A DNA stretch of 64,000 bases. Origin: Tenuifilaceae bacterium CYCD. GTDB lineage: Bacteria > Bacteroidota > Bacteroidia > Bacteroidales > Tenuifilaceae. Below are positions 16,976 through 25,706 of this stretch, one piece after another. Location: contig AP027304.1 of the NCBI GenBank assembly GCA_036322835.1, positions 2,542,001 to 2,606,000 of the forward strand, in the 5' to 3' direction. Every line of letters begins with the position of its first letter. Position 1 is the stretch's first letter. Both the position numbers and the translations under genes were made by a program. The notes under the pieces are model-generated. The model ran no database searches. It worked only from the letters and a program-made list of their open reading frames with translations, and was not told where the DNA came from.

Positions 16976-17611
16976 ATGGAAGCCAACTGGAATCAAAGCA
17001 TTGAGCCTTTGCTAAAGCAGTACAAAGGCCGCCAACATCCTTTGGATTACAAGAACCGTTACCAGTTGGTTGTAATGGTTATACTCTCGGCGCAGGACTC
17101 CGATAAGCACATTAACGAGGTGGCCAAGGAGTTCTTTAAGAAATTTCCATCAATGGAGCATCTTGCTGCTGCAAGTGTTGAGGAGATACAGCGTTTAATT
17201 GGCAGTGTGCGTAATTTTGGTAATAAATCGGCTTGGCTTTCGGCCTTGGCTAAGGCGGTAGGAACTGATAGTAAAATACCCCACACACTCGATGAGTTAA
17301 CCAAGTTGCCAGGTATTGGCCGCAAATCGGCCAATGTAATAATACGAGAATCGGGCGATAAAGCCGAGGGTGTTATTGTGGACTTGCATGTACTTCGAGT
17401 TGCGCCACGCTTAGGTGTTGCTGAGGGTACTAAACCTGAAAAAATTGAGAAACAATTGATGTCCGTTTTCCCTCAGGATAAATGGAACGAGGTGGGAATG
17501 GCAATGTCCTTTTTAGGTCGTGAAACTTGTAGGCCAACAAATCCAAAGTGCTTCGCCTGTGTTATGAACACTGTTTGTGTAGATTATAAATTCAGAAAAA
17601 GCAATAAATAA
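16976..17611 (+). CDS. nth: Endonuclease III
   Basis: Base-excision-repair DNA glycosylase/AP lyase for oxidised pyrimidines. Helix-hairpin-helix LPGIGRKSANVI contains the catalytic Lys, VIVDLHVLRV the catalytic Asp, and the C-terminal Cys cluster CRPTNPKCFACVMNTVC has the C-X6-C-X2-C-X5-C spacing that binds a [4Fe-4S] cluster. 211 residues is the usual length. Preceded by a REP-like element and followed by a hairpin terminator. Confidence 0.95.
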   Translation: MEANWNQSIEPLLKQYKGRQHPLDYKNRYQLVVMVILSAQDSDKHINEVAKEFFKKFPSMEHLAAASVEEIQRLIGSVRNFGNKSAWLSALAKAVGTDSKIPHTLDELTKLPGIGRKSANVIIRESGDKAEGVIVDLHVLRVAPRLGVAEGTKPEKIEKQLMSVFPQDKWNEVGMAMSFLGRETCRPTNPKCFACVMNTVCVDYKFRKSNK

Positions 17612-17613
17612 AA

Positions 17614-17635
17614 AAGGAGACACTAATGTCTCCTT
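17614..17635. terminator. Bidirectional hairpin terminator after nth
   Basis: AAGGAGACA and TGTCTCCTT pair around CTAA, 3 bp after the nth stop codon, preceded by an A-run and followed by TCTC. It lies 12 bp beyond the 3' end of the minus-strand tRNA and could end both transcripts. Confidence 0.7.
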
Positions 17636-17647
17636 CTCTAAGAACCG

Positions 17648-17721
17648 TCGGGGTGAACCGACTCGAACGGTCGACCACTTGCACCCCATGCAAGTACGCT
17701 AGCCAACTGCGCCACACCCCG
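17648..17721 (-). tRNA. tRNA-Pro(GGG)
   Basis: Read on the minus strand it folds as a full cloverleaf: acceptor CGGGGTG/CACCCCG with discriminator A, D-arm GCGC...GCGT, anticodon stem CTTGC/GCAAG enclosing ATGGGGT (anticodon GGG), and T-loop TTCGAGT in a 5-bp stem. The leading C1 and ATGGGGT loop are typical of proline tRNA. CCA is not encoded. Confidence 0.93.
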
Positions 17722-17854
17722 AACTCTAATTGCGTTGCAAAAATACTCCCTTTTTTTTAATTGGAAAATTTCAATCAATAAATTTACGGCTATTTTTAGC
17801 TAATAAATTCTAATTGTCATTCTGTTCGATTGTTTAAAATCAATTTTTATTCTA

Positions 17855-17883
17855 TTTTGTTATTGATTTATTGATTATTTTTG
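17855..17883 (+). promoter_or_regulatory. Candidate promoter of trxB
   Basis: TATTTTTG at 17876-17883 fits the Bacteroidota -7 box TAnnTTTG, with TTTTG at 17855-17859 upstream; the 16-bp gap is shorter than the usual 19-21. The predicted start is about 25-30 bp before the trxB ATG. Confidence 0.4.
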
Positions 17884-17916
17884 CATCAAATTAAAATATG
17901 TAAATAAGTTTATGAT

Positions 17917-18912
17917 ATGGAATTATTCAAGTCTATTAACACAAATGCAGGAGGTGGAAACTCAAGTTCGAATAAGCCAGTAGAAAGAACTAAGGTATTG
18001 ATTTTAGGTTCAGGCCCTGCAGGTTATACAGCTGCTATCTATGCCGCTAGGGCAAACTTAAATCCAGTTGTTTACGAGGGAATTCAACCGGGAGGACAGT
18101 TGACCACTACAACAGAAATCGAAAATTTTCCCGGATATCCCGAAGGGACTACTGGAAATGAGATGATGGAGGATTTGAAGAAACAAGCCCAACGATTTGG
18201 GACCGATGTTCGTTTTGGAATTGCTACTGCGGCCGATCTTTCCGTTCAACCCTATAAGGTGACAATTGATGATGAGAAAATCATAGAAGCGGATGTTCTC
18301 ATAATTGCTACAGGTGCAACTGCAAAATATCTAGGCTTAGAGTCCGAAGAAAAGTTTAAGGGTCAAGGTGTTTCGGCTTGTGCGACTTGCGATGGATTCT
18401 TTTATCGAGGTAAAGACGTTGCGGTTGTTGGAGGAGGCGATACAGCTGCCGAAGAGGCAACGTATTTGGCTGGTTTATGCAATAAAGTATATTTGATAGT
18501 TCGGAAACCATATCTACGAGCCTCGAAACCTATGCAGGATAGAGTTTTGAACATTCCAAATATTGAGGTGCTTTTTGAGCACGTAACAAAGGAGATTGTT
18601 GGTGATATGACTGGCGTAAATGGCGTGGTGCTAACCAATGTAAAAACGGGAGATGATGTAAAAAAGGATATATCGGGTTTTTTTGTTGCTATTGGACATC
18701 AGCCAAACTCTGATATTTTTAAACCTTGGATTGATACCGATGAGGTAGGATATATTAAGACTATATCTGGAACCTCGAAGACAAATATTGAGGGAGTTTT
18801 TGCTTGTGGCGATGTTCAAGATCCTCATTATCGCCAAGCGATTACTGCCGCAGGATCAGGTTGCAAGGCTGCGATTGATGCCGAGCGCTATTTAGGCGAA
18901 AGAAACTTTTAA
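17917..18912 (+). CDS. trxB: Thioredoxin reductase
   Basis: NADPH-dependent flavoprotein that reduces thioredoxin. FAD motif GSGPAGYTAAIYAAR near residue 31, redox-active disulfide in SACATCDGFFYRG (Cys about 154 and 157), NADPH motif VVGGGDTAAEEA, and the closing FACGDVQDPHYRQAI. 331 residues; the first 23 are a Gly/Asn/Ser-rich extension (NAGGGNSSSN) in front of the usual start, which is odd but stays in frame from the only reasonable ATG. Monocistronic. Confidence 0.95.
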   Translation: MELFKSINTNAGGGNSSSNKPVERTKVLILGSGPAGYTAAIYAARANLNPVVYEGIQPGGQLTTTTEIENFPGYPEGTTGNEMMEDLKKQAQRFGTDVRFGIATAADLSVQPYKVTIDDEKIIEADVLIIATGATAKYLGLESEEKFKGQGVSACATCDGFFYRGKDVAVVGGGDTAAEEATYLAGLCNKVYLIVRKPYLRASKPMQDRVLNIPNIEVLFEHVTKEIVGDMTGVNGVVLTNVKTGDDVKKDISGFFVAIGHQPNSDIFKPWIDTDEVGYIKTISGTSKTNIEGVFACGDVQDPHYRQAITAAGSGCKAAIDAERYLGERNF

Positions 18913-18919
18913 CAAAATT

Positions 18920-18941
18920 AAACCCCGCAATTGCGGGGTTT
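18920..18941. terminator. Hairpin terminator after trxB
   Basis: A perfect palindrome AAACCCCGC-AATT-GCGGGGTTT, 8 bp after the trxB stop and 24 bp before the stop of the convergent PLP-enzyme gene; it can serve both strands. Confidence 0.8.
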
Positions 18942-18964
18942 AAAAATTTATATTTAAGCCTACA

Positions 18965-20203
18965 TTAGATTTGTGCGATTTTTTCTTTGTTGTATTTACC
19001 GGCCATCAGTTTCTCTCGAACAGTAGCAAATGCATTAATAGTTTCTTTAACATCATCTAAAGTATGAACTGCTGTTGGGATTAAACGGAGTAGTATTTGG
19101 CCTTTAGGAATAACTGGGTAAACCACCATTGAACAGAATACTCCATAATTTTCGCGAAGATCGAATACCATATTTGCGGCCTCAGGTATACCACCTGTCA
19201 TGTAAACAGGTGTAACGGGTGATTCAGTTTTACCGATATCAAAGCCCATCTCTTTCAATCCTGTTTGTAATGCATTAACAATTTTCCAGAGATTTTCTTT
19301 TAGTTGAGGCTGCGTTTGCAATAGTTCAAGACGTTTTAAAGCGCCGTAAACCATAGGCATTGGAAGAGATTTGGCAAATATTTGGGAACGTAAGTTGTAT
19401 GCTAGGAATTTGATAACTTGTTCGTCGGCAGCAACAAAACCACCTATTCCAGCCATACTCTTTGCAAAGGTAGAGAAGTATAGATCGATCTGATCTTGCA
19501 CTCCGAAATGCTCTCCGGTTCCAGCACCAGTTTTTCCCATTGTTCCAAAACCATGAGCATCATCAACTAGTAAGCGGAAATTAAATTCTTTTTTAAGATC
19601 CACAATGCCTTTAAGGTTACCTAAATCGCCTGCCATACCAAATACACCTTCGGTAATAACAAGGATTCCACCTCCAGTTTTTTCGGCAACATTGGTGGCA
19701 TGTTTTAGTTGCTTACGGCAACTATCCATATCGTTGTGCTGATAAACAAAACGTTTGCCAGGGAATAATCTCAAGCCGTCAATGATACAAGCGTGAGCTT
19801 CAGAATCATAAACAACAACATCGTTACGACCCAAAATAGTATCAATTATTGATACCATTCCTTGGTAACCAAAGTTAAGTAAATAAGCAGATTGTTTTCC
19901 AACAAATTTAGCCAACTTCTCTTCTAGTTCCTCATGTTTGCGGGTTTGTCCGCTCATCATTCTTGCGCCCATTGGATAAGCCATGCCAAATTGAGCAGCC
20001 GCTTCTGCATCGGCTTTGCGAACTTCTGGGTGGTTGGCTAACCCCAAGTAGTTGTTTAAACTCCAGGTAAGGACTTCTTTTCCTCTGAAAATCATTCTAG
20101 GCTTAATTTCTCCTTCCAATTTTGGAAAGGAAAAATAGCCATGACTTTGGCTTTGCCATTGCCCAATTGGGCCCATGTTAGTTATTTTATCAAAAATGTC
20201 CAC
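18965..20203 (-). CDS. Alpha-oxoamine synthase family PLP enzyme (serine palmitoyltransferase / KBL / sulfonolipid-synthase type)
   Basis: PLP-dependent enzyme that condenses an amino acid with an acyl thioester and releases CO2. Motifs: SLNNYLGLANHPEVR, the His of SEAHACIIDG, DDAHGFGTMGKTGAG (PLP Asp/His) and STFAKSMAGIGG with the Schiff-base Lys near residue 248. The N-terminus DIFDKITNMGPIGQW and a GTG start define a Bacteroidota subgroup. Annotation pipelines may label it glycine C-acetyltransferase, AONS or serine palmitoyltransferase. Roles in making sphingolipid long-chain base or sulfonolipid capnine are plausible because these lipids occur in the phylum, but nothing in the neighbourhood decides between them. 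Confidence 0.85.
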   Translation of the reverse strand: MDIFDKITNMGPIGQWQSQSHGYFSFPKLEGEIKPRMIFRGKEVLTWSLNNYLGLANHPEVRKADAEAAAQFGMAYPMGARMMSGQTRKHEELEEKLAKFVGKQSAYLLNFGYQGMVSIIDTILGRNDVVVYDSEAHACIIDGLRLFPGKRFVYQHNDMDSCRKQLKHATNVAEKTGGGILVITEGVFGMAGDLGNLKGIVDLKKEFNFRLLVDDAHGFGTMGKTGAGTGEHFGVQDQIDLYFSTFAKSMAGIGGFVAADEQVIKFLAYNLRSQIFAKSLPMPMVYGALKRLELLQTQPQLKENLWKIVNALQTGLKEMGFDIGKTESPVTPVYMTGGIPEAANMVFDLRENYGVFCSMVVYPVIPKGQILLRLIPTAVHTLDDVKETINAFATVREKLMAGKYNKEKIAQI

Positions 20204-20538
20204 TTCTAAATGCTTTTAGGTAAAACATTAAACATCAATTGAAATTTGTGGCAAATCTACATGAAATTTACTAACGCTTTCAATGTTGATGAAAAAAAAT
20301 ATAAGCATTGAGTGTTAATCGTTTGTGATACAGGTGTATGTATTGTATTTTTTTATCTAAATTGGGAACTGGTGATAGATAATTTTTGAGCGATGCTTTT
20401 CAAGAATCTAATTATATTATCAGTGAATTACTTACTCAATCATTTGTTGAATGCTTGTTGTCGGATGACAAATATTAGTGGTTTAACCTTTTTTATCAGA
20501 AACTGGTGTATTTTTTTTTCGAATATCACTATTCTTGC

Positions 20539-20546
20539 TAACTTTG
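20539..20546 (+). promoter_or_regulatory. Candidate -7 box for the bamD operon
   Basis: TAACTTTG matches TAnnTTTG and lies 88 bp before the bamD ATG, with a T-rich run ending TTCG about 19 bp upstream in the place of the -33 box. The whole gap 20204-20633 (430 bp, between divergent genes) is very AT-rich and contains no gene, RNA or repeat that I can support. Confidence 0.4.
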
Positions 20547-20633
20547 CCTGCTTAATAAAAGGTGTTTTATTTTTCAGTATTATACATACTTAAAGGGTTA
20601 GGTTGTCGTTTACTAATAAAGTTTTTTAGCATT

Positions 20634-21461
20634 ATGATGAATAGTAGATTTGGTATGTTTCTTTCGAAGTGGAATTTATACTTGTATTTCGTTGTTTTTA
20701 TTGTTGCTTTTGGAGCATGTAGTAGTTTTGAGAAAATACTTAAGAGTAAGGATTACGAGTATAAGTATAAAAAAGCTTTAGAGTACTATGCTAACAAGGA
20801 TCACTATAGATATTTAACCCTATTTGAGCAACTGTCGCCCGTGTACAAGGGAACAATGCGTTCTGATACTATTGAGTTCTATTTGGCGGAGGGAAATTAT
20901 CATCAGGGCGATTACCTTTTGGCAGCACATTATTACGATAAATTCAGGAAAACATTTCCACGTAGCGTTTTTACTGAGGACGCTGATTATATGTATGCAT
21001 ACTGTTACTACATGTCATCGCCTAGAGCCGAGCTAGATCAGGAGAATACTCAATTAGCAATGGCTGCCTTTGCCGATTTTCTGACTAGGTATCCTAAAAC
21101 AAAGCATTTGAGCGAGGTAAATAAGATAATGACCGAACTTAGGGATAAGTTGATTGAAAAATCCTATCTCAGTTCTAAACTATACTTCAAAATAGGTGAT
21201 TATAAGGCTGCTATTGTGGCAATCAGAAATAGTTTGAAGGAGTTTCCCAATTCAAAGTATCGCGAGGAACAAATGTTCTTGATATTAAAGTCGTCGTACT
21301 TATTGGCCGATAATAGTGTGCTCGAAAAACAGCGGGAACGTTTTCAGGCCTCTGTTGATGAGTACTATACATTTGTAGGGGAATTTCCCGAATCAAAATA
21401 TGTTGATGAAGCCAAAAAGATGTACGAGGCTTCAATGGATATGTTAAAGAAACTAAATTAA
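20634..21461 (+). CDS. bamD: Outer membrane protein assembly factor BamD, lipoprotein
   Basis: TPR lipoprotein of the BAM complex that inserts outer-membrane barrels. The ATG at 20634 gives a leader with lipobox AFGAC (lipidated Cys 29); the open frame extends 24 codons upstream but without leader features. TPR-like helical pairs run from residue 40 to 270 (EKILKSKDYEYKYKKALEYY, FYLAEGNYHQGDYLLAAHYY, DKFRKTFPRSVF), typical of BamD/YfiO. About 275 residues. First gene of a tight operon with rpoZ-like, coaBC, DUF4835 and recN (gaps 12, 8, 14 and 15 bp). Confidence 0.92.
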   Translation: MMNSRFGMFLSKWNLYLYFVVFIVAFGACSSFEKILKSKDYEYKYKKALEYYANKDHYRYLTLFEQLSPVYKGTMRSDTIEFYLAEGNYHQGDYLLAAHYYDKFRKTFPRSVFTEDADYMYAYCYYMSSPRAELDQENTQLAMAAFADFLTRYPKTKHLSEVNKIMTELRDKLIEKSYLSSKLYFKIGDYKAAIVAIRNSLKEFPNSKYREEQMFLILKSSYLLADNSVLEKQRERFQASVDEYYTFVGEFPESKYVDEAKKMYEASMDMLKKLN

Positions 21462-21473
21462 TATAACACGAAT

Positions 21474-21806
21474 ATGGACGTAAAGAAAATCAATGCACCA
21501 GCATCAACAATTACTCGTGATTTGGATAAACTTGATAAGGAAACAGGAAATATCTACGAGTCTGTTAGAATAATTGCAAGGCGGTCGAACAAAATTAGCG
21601 TTGATTTAAAGCAGGAACTTAATCGTAAGTTGGAAGAATTTGCTTACTATACCGATAACCTTGAGGAGGTATTCGAGAACAGGGAGCAAATTGAAATTTC
21701 TAAGTTTTACGAGAAACTCCCAAAACCTACATTAATTGCGGCACAAGAGTACCAGGATGGAAAATTGTATTTCTCAAAGGCCGATAAAACTGAAGATAAT
21801 CAGTAA
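21474..21806 (+). CDS. DNA-directed RNA polymerase omega-like (Rpb6/RpoZ) subunit
   Basis: Small RNA polymerase assembly subunit of the RpoZ/Rpb6 family as found in Bacteroidota. NIYESVRIIARRSNKIS is the conserved core (helix gripping the beta' C-terminus), followed by DLKQELNRKLEEFAY. 110 residues. Its place between bamD and coaBC is the conserved arrangement in the phylum, where omega often precedes coaBC in other bacteria as well. Confidence 0.85.
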   Translation: MDVKKINAPASTITRDLDKLDKETGNIYESVRIIARRSNKISVDLKQELNRKLEEFAYYTDNLEEVFENREQIEISKFYEKLPKPTLIAAQEYQDGKLYFSKADKTEDNQ

Positions 21807-21814
21807 AATAAATA

Positions 21815-23035
21815 ATGAAATTAGCTGGTAAGCATATTGTTCTTGGTATTACCGGTAGCATAGCGGCCTATAAGGCTGCATCGCTTACCCGCTTGCTGGT
21901 AAAAGAAGGTGCTGAGGTAAAGGTTATTATGACTCCATTGGCAAAGGAGTTTATAACTCCTTTAACCATGGCAACTCTATCAAAAAATCCAATTTTAGTA
22001 GATTTTTTTAATCCTGAGAATGGCGATTGGAATAGCCATGTTGATTTGGGAATATGGGCTGATTTGTATTTAATAGCACCTGCCACTGCCAATACAATTG
22101 GTAAGATGGCTCACGGCGTAGCCGATAATTTGCTTCTTACTACCTATCTTTCGGCAAAATGTCCTGTGATGATTGCGCCTGCTATGGATTTAGACATGTA
22201 CAACCATCCTACAACACAGGAGAATATTAATACATTAAAACGATTCGGTAATGTAGTAATAGAAGCAACTGCAGGCGAACTCGCAAGTGGCTTAACAGGA
22301 AAAGGAAGGATGGAGGAGCCTGAACGCATCCTAGATGTGGTCATCGATTTTTTTTCTTCCAGCCAACGTTTTAAGGGATATAAAGCATTAGTTACCTCGG
22401 GGCCAACTTATGAGCATATAGATCCTGTACGTTTTATTGGCAATTACTCTACGGGTAAGATGGGAAGTGCCATTGCAGAACAGTTAGTGTCGCAAGGTGC
22501 AGAAGTAATATTTATTACAGGACCCGCTGCTGTTATTCCTAGAAGTAATCCTGCTATCAAAATTATAAGTGTAACATCTGCACAGCAAATGCTTGAGTCT
22601 GCACAGAAATTTTTTGGAAAAGTGGATGTTGCCATAATGGCTGCCGCTGTTGCTGATTTCACTCCTGAAGCAGCATCCCAAATCAAAATTAAGCGTGAGA
22701 AGGATGATATGCTTTTGAAGTTAAAACCAACGCTTGATATAGCTGCTGCGATGGGTAACCAAAAGAAAGATCATCAGGTTTTAGTTGGTTTTGCTCTAGA
22801 AACGAATAATGAAATTGAGAATGCTTTGTTGAAACTTAAAAAAAAGAACCTCGATTTTATTGTGTTAAATTCGCTGAATGATTCTGGTGCGGGATTTGGC
22901 TACGATACCAATAAGATTTCCATTCTGGATAAAAATGGAGAGTCCTTTGTGTTCGATTTAAAAAGTAAAGTTGATGTAGCAAAGGATGTTGTTGATGTCG
23001 TTTTTGCGAAACTGCAGGCGATGCAGAAGGAATAG
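21815..23035 (+). CDS. coaBC: Bifunctional phosphopantothenoylcysteine decarboxylase / phosphopantothenate-cysteine ligase
   Basis: Two consecutive steps of coenzyme A synthesis. N-terminal flavin decarboxylase (CoaC, residues 1-180): GITGSIAAYKAASL, the His of WNSHVDLGIW, APATANTIGKMAHG and PAMDLDMYNHP. C-terminal ligase (CoaB, from about 185): TSGPTYEHIDPVRFIGN with YSTGKMGSAIA, and AAVADFTPE. 406 residues, standard length. Third gene of the bamD operon. Confidence 0.96.
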   Translation: MKLAGKHIVLGITGSIAAYKAASLTRLLVKEGAEVKVIMTPLAKEFITPLTMATLSKNPILVDFFNPENGDWNSHVDLGIWADLYLIAPATANTIGKMAHGVADNLLLTTYLSAKCPVMIAPAMDLDMYNHPTTQENINTLKRFGNVVIEATAGELASGLTGKGRMEEPERILDVVIDFFSSSQRFKGYKALVTSGPTYEHIDPVRFIGNYSTGKMGSAIAEQLVSQGAEVIFITGPAAVIPRSNPAIKIISVTSAQQMLESAQKFFGKVDVAIMAAAVADFTPEAASQIKIKREKDDMLLKLKPTLDIAAAMGNQKKDHQVLVGFALETNNEIENALLKLKKKNLDFIVLNSLNDSGAGFGYDTNKISILDKNGESFVFDLKSKVDVAKDVVDVVFAKLQAMQKE

Positions 23036-23049
23036 TATAAGCAATTACC

Positions 23050-23964
23050 ATGATTAGACGATTTGTACTTTTTTTATTACTCGTAAGTCCGATTTTATTA
23101 AGCGGCCAGGAATTACGCTGTAATGTTCAGGTTAATTCTCAGAAAATTCAGGGTACAAACCGTACTGTTTTTCAAACTTTACAAACATCGATATACGAGT
23201 TCATGAACAATACGTCGTGGACAAACCATATTTATGGTTTCGACGAGCGTATTGAGTGTAATATACTTTTGAATATAACTGAGCAAATAGGTTCCGATGA
23301 ATATAAAGGAACCATTCAGGTTCAGTCCCGCAGGCCCGTATTTAACTCGTCGTACAATACAACAATGCTTAACTACTTGGACAATAATCTTGATTTCCGT
23401 TACATGGAATTCGATAAGATTGAGTTTTCGGAGTCCAGTCATTTGAGCAATCTCTCTTCAATTTTGGCATTTTATGCTTACATTATTCTTGGCATTGATT
23501 ATGATTCCTTTTCGAATTTAGGTGGCAATGAGTATTTCCTCAAGGCTGAAAAAATAGTTACGAATGCTCAGGTTGCCAACGAAAAGGGATGGAAAGCTTA
23601 CGAGGGGAATCGAAAAAACAGGTACTGGATGATCGAAAACTTCCTGAATGGCAAGTATCAACCTTTACGGGAAACATATTATCGCTACCATCGCTTAGGG
23701 CTTGATATAATGAACGAGAAATCGGCCGATGGCCGTGCCGAGATTGCCGAGTGCTTAACCCTTTTACAGAAGGTTTATAGAGAAAAACCCGATCCATACA
23801 TGTTTGGTCTTCAACTTTTTTTTGATGCTAAGAACGATGAGTTGGTCAACATTTTTTCTGAATCGTTTCCCACCGAAAAGGCTCGTGTGGTTAATATCCT
23901 TACAGAGATTGATAACGCCAATGCATCGAAATATAAGAAAATTCTAGAAGATAGTAAAGATTAG
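23050..23964 (+). CDS. DUF4835 family exported protein
   Basis: Signal peptide of about 20 residues (FVLFLLLVSPILLSG-QE) then the family N-terminus ELRCNVQVNSQKIQGTNRT and TLQTSIYEFMNNTSWT. 304 residues, all predicted periplasmic or outer-membrane associated. DUF4835 proteins are restricted to Bacteroidota and always found in this operon; I recall some databases naming them PorD in connection with type IX secretion, but no other secretion gene is present here and I cannot verify that link. Function is therefore left open. Confidence 0.8.
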   Translation: MIRRFVLFLLLVSPILLSGQELRCNVQVNSQKIQGTNRTVFQTLQTSIYEFMNNTSWTNHIYGFDERIECNILLNITEQIGSDEYKGTIQVQSRRPVFNSSYNTTMLNYLDNNLDFRYMEFDKIEFSESSHLSNLSSILAFYAYIILGIDYDSFSNLGGNEYFLKAEKIVTNAQVANEKGWKAYEGNRKNRYWMIENFLNGKYQPLRETYYRYHRLGLDIMNEKSADGRAEIAECLTLLQKVYREKPDPYMFGLQLFFDAKNDELVNIFSESFPTEKARVVNILTEIDNANASKYKKILEDSKD

Positions 23965-23979
23965 TTATTTGCATAACGG

Positions 23980-25650
23980 ATGCTTCGCAAACTTCAAATA
24001 CAGAACTATGCATTAATTGATCATTTGGAAATCGACTTCCATGATGGATTGAATATTATTACCGGCGAAACAGGTGCAGGTAAATCAATATTACTTGGAG
24101 CCATAGCACTAATTCTTGGTCAGCGCGCTGATAGTGCAGTATTAAAGGATAAGTCAAAAAGTTGTGTAATTGAAGGTGAGTTTGATATATCTAAATATGA
24201 TATAGCTGATTTCTTTACTTCAAATGATCTTGATTACGATAAGGTAACGGTTATTCGGCGACAAATAAGCGATTCAGGAAAATCAAGAGCGTTTATCAAT
24301 GAAGTTCCCGTTAATCTGAATCTGCTTAAAGAGTTTGGCGATTTGCTTATTGATATTCATTCTCAGCATGAAAATTTACTTTTAGGAAATTCGCAGTTTC
24401 AATTAAAGGTTATCGATTCGTTTGCCTCGTTAAAAACTGAAGTGCTAGATTATAAGATTTGCTTTAACGATTATAAGGGATTGAAGCAAAGGTTGGCACA
24501 TCTCGAAGCGGAAGCAATAACTGCTGGTCGAGATTTTGAGTATTTGCAGCATTTGTTGGTGGAACTGAACGGTGCAAACTTAAAAGTAGATGAGTTGGAA
24601 GAGCTGGAAAAGCTTCAGAAACAGTTAACCCATGCTAGTGAAATTAAAGAATCGTTACAGTTCTCGTATGAGTCTTTTAATAGCGATACTGGTTCTGTTT
24701 TGTCTATTTTAAAGGATACAATTCAAAGTTTAAAGAAAATATCATCCGTTTATCAGCCAGCAGTTGATCTTGATCAGCGTATTGAGAGTTGTAGGATTGA
24801 ATTGAAAGATATTGTTTCGGAAATTGATGCTCTTAATTCCAAAATTGATGTTGATGATGAGTTGCTCGATAAGGTTAGCAAACGTATTGATTTAATATAC
24901 AATCTATTCCAAAAGCATAGGGTTTCCAGAGTTGAGGAACTTATTGCGTTGAGAAATTCGATAGAGGATAAGGTAAATCACATTTCTGGATTAGATTTCA
25001 ACTTAGAAAGTTTACGAAAAGAGTTAAAAACTAAAGAAGAAATATTGCAGGCTAAGGCAATTTCTATTTCGAATAAACGCAAAAGAACTGTTCCCGATAT
25101 CGAAAAAAACGTTACCGATTTGCTAGTTCAACTCGGTATTCTACATGCTGTATTTAAAGTTGAAATTCAGCAACTACAGGACTTCCAGATGTGGGGAATC
25201 GATAAAATTGTATTTTACTTTTCCGCTAATAAGCAGATTGCACCCATGGAATTATCGAGAGTTGCATCGGGTGGCGAATTGTCTCGTTTAATGCTAAGTT
25301 TAAAGTCATTACTTGTAAAATCCTCAGATCTGCCAACTATTATATTCGATGAGATTGACACCGGAGTATCGGGTGAGATTGCAGATAAAATGGGGTCGAT
25401 AATTCAGTCTATGGCTGTGGGAATGCAGGTGATTAATATTACTCACCTACCACAAATAGCCGCTAAAGGAAACACTCACTTCCTTGTATATAAGGATAAT
25501 CAAACTTCGCAAAGCAAAACGTGTATAAAACTTCTAAACCCTGATGAAAGGGTTGTTGAAATTGCTAAAATGTTAAGCGGTGAAAAACTCACCGATGCTG
25601 CTATAAGTAATGCCAAGGAATTACTGTCATCAAACAATTGTTTGAACTGA
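23980..25650 (+). CDS. recN: DNA repair protein RecN
   Basis: SMC-like ATPase acting at double-strand breaks. Walker A GETGAGKSILLGAIALILG (residues about 30-48), QISDSGKSRAFINE, the IDIHSQHENLLLG motif, coiled coils from about 150 to 370, signature ASGGELSRLMLSLK and Walker B PTIIFDEIDTGVSG, then VINITHLPQIA. 556 residues. Last gene of the bamD operon; its 3' end contains the probable promoter of fabI. Confidence 0.96.
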   Translation: MLRKLQIQNYALIDHLEIDFHDGLNIITGETGAGKSILLGAIALILGQRADSAVLKDKSKSCVIEGEFDISKYDIADFFTSNDLDYDKVTVIRRQISDSGKSRAFINEVPVNLNLLKEFGDLLIDIHSQHENLLLGNSQFQLKVIDSFASLKTEVLDYKICFNDYKGLKQRLAHLEAEAITAGRDFEYLQHLLVELNGANLKVDELEELEKLQKQLTHASEIKESLQFSYESFNSDTGSVLSILKDTIQSLKKISSVYQPAVDLDQRIESCRIELKDIVSEIDALNSKIDVDDELLDKVSKRIDLIYNLFQKHRVSRVEELIALRNSIEDKVNHISGLDFNLESLRKELKTKEEILQAKAISISNKRKRTVPDIEKNVTDLLVQLGILHAVFKVEIQQLQDFQMWGIDKIVFYFSANKQIAPMELSRVASGGELSRLMLSLKSLLVKSSDLPTIIFDEIDTGVSGEIADKMGSIIQSMAVGMQVINITHLPQIAAKGNTHFLVYKDNQTSQSKTCIKLLNPDERVVEIAKMLSGEKLTDAAISNAKELLSSNNCLN

Positions 25651-25668
25651 TTGAACAAACTATCTTTG
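25638..25668 (+). promoter_or_regulatory. Bacteroidota-type promoter of fabI
   Basis: TTG at 25638-25640, a 20-bp spacer and TATCTTTG at 25661-25668 give the TTG-N20-TAnnTTTG arrangement of the phylum. It lies 39 bp before the fabI ATG and overlaps the last codons of recN. Confidence 0.6.
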
Positions 25669-25706
25669 TACTTGTTTATTTAAGTCTATCTAACCTAAAT
25701 TTAAAT

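Noticed and set aside
20393-20593. 66-residue open frame upstream of bamD
   Set aside because: Very AT-rich, hydrophobic by composition, overlaps the candidate bamD promoter; no family resemblance.
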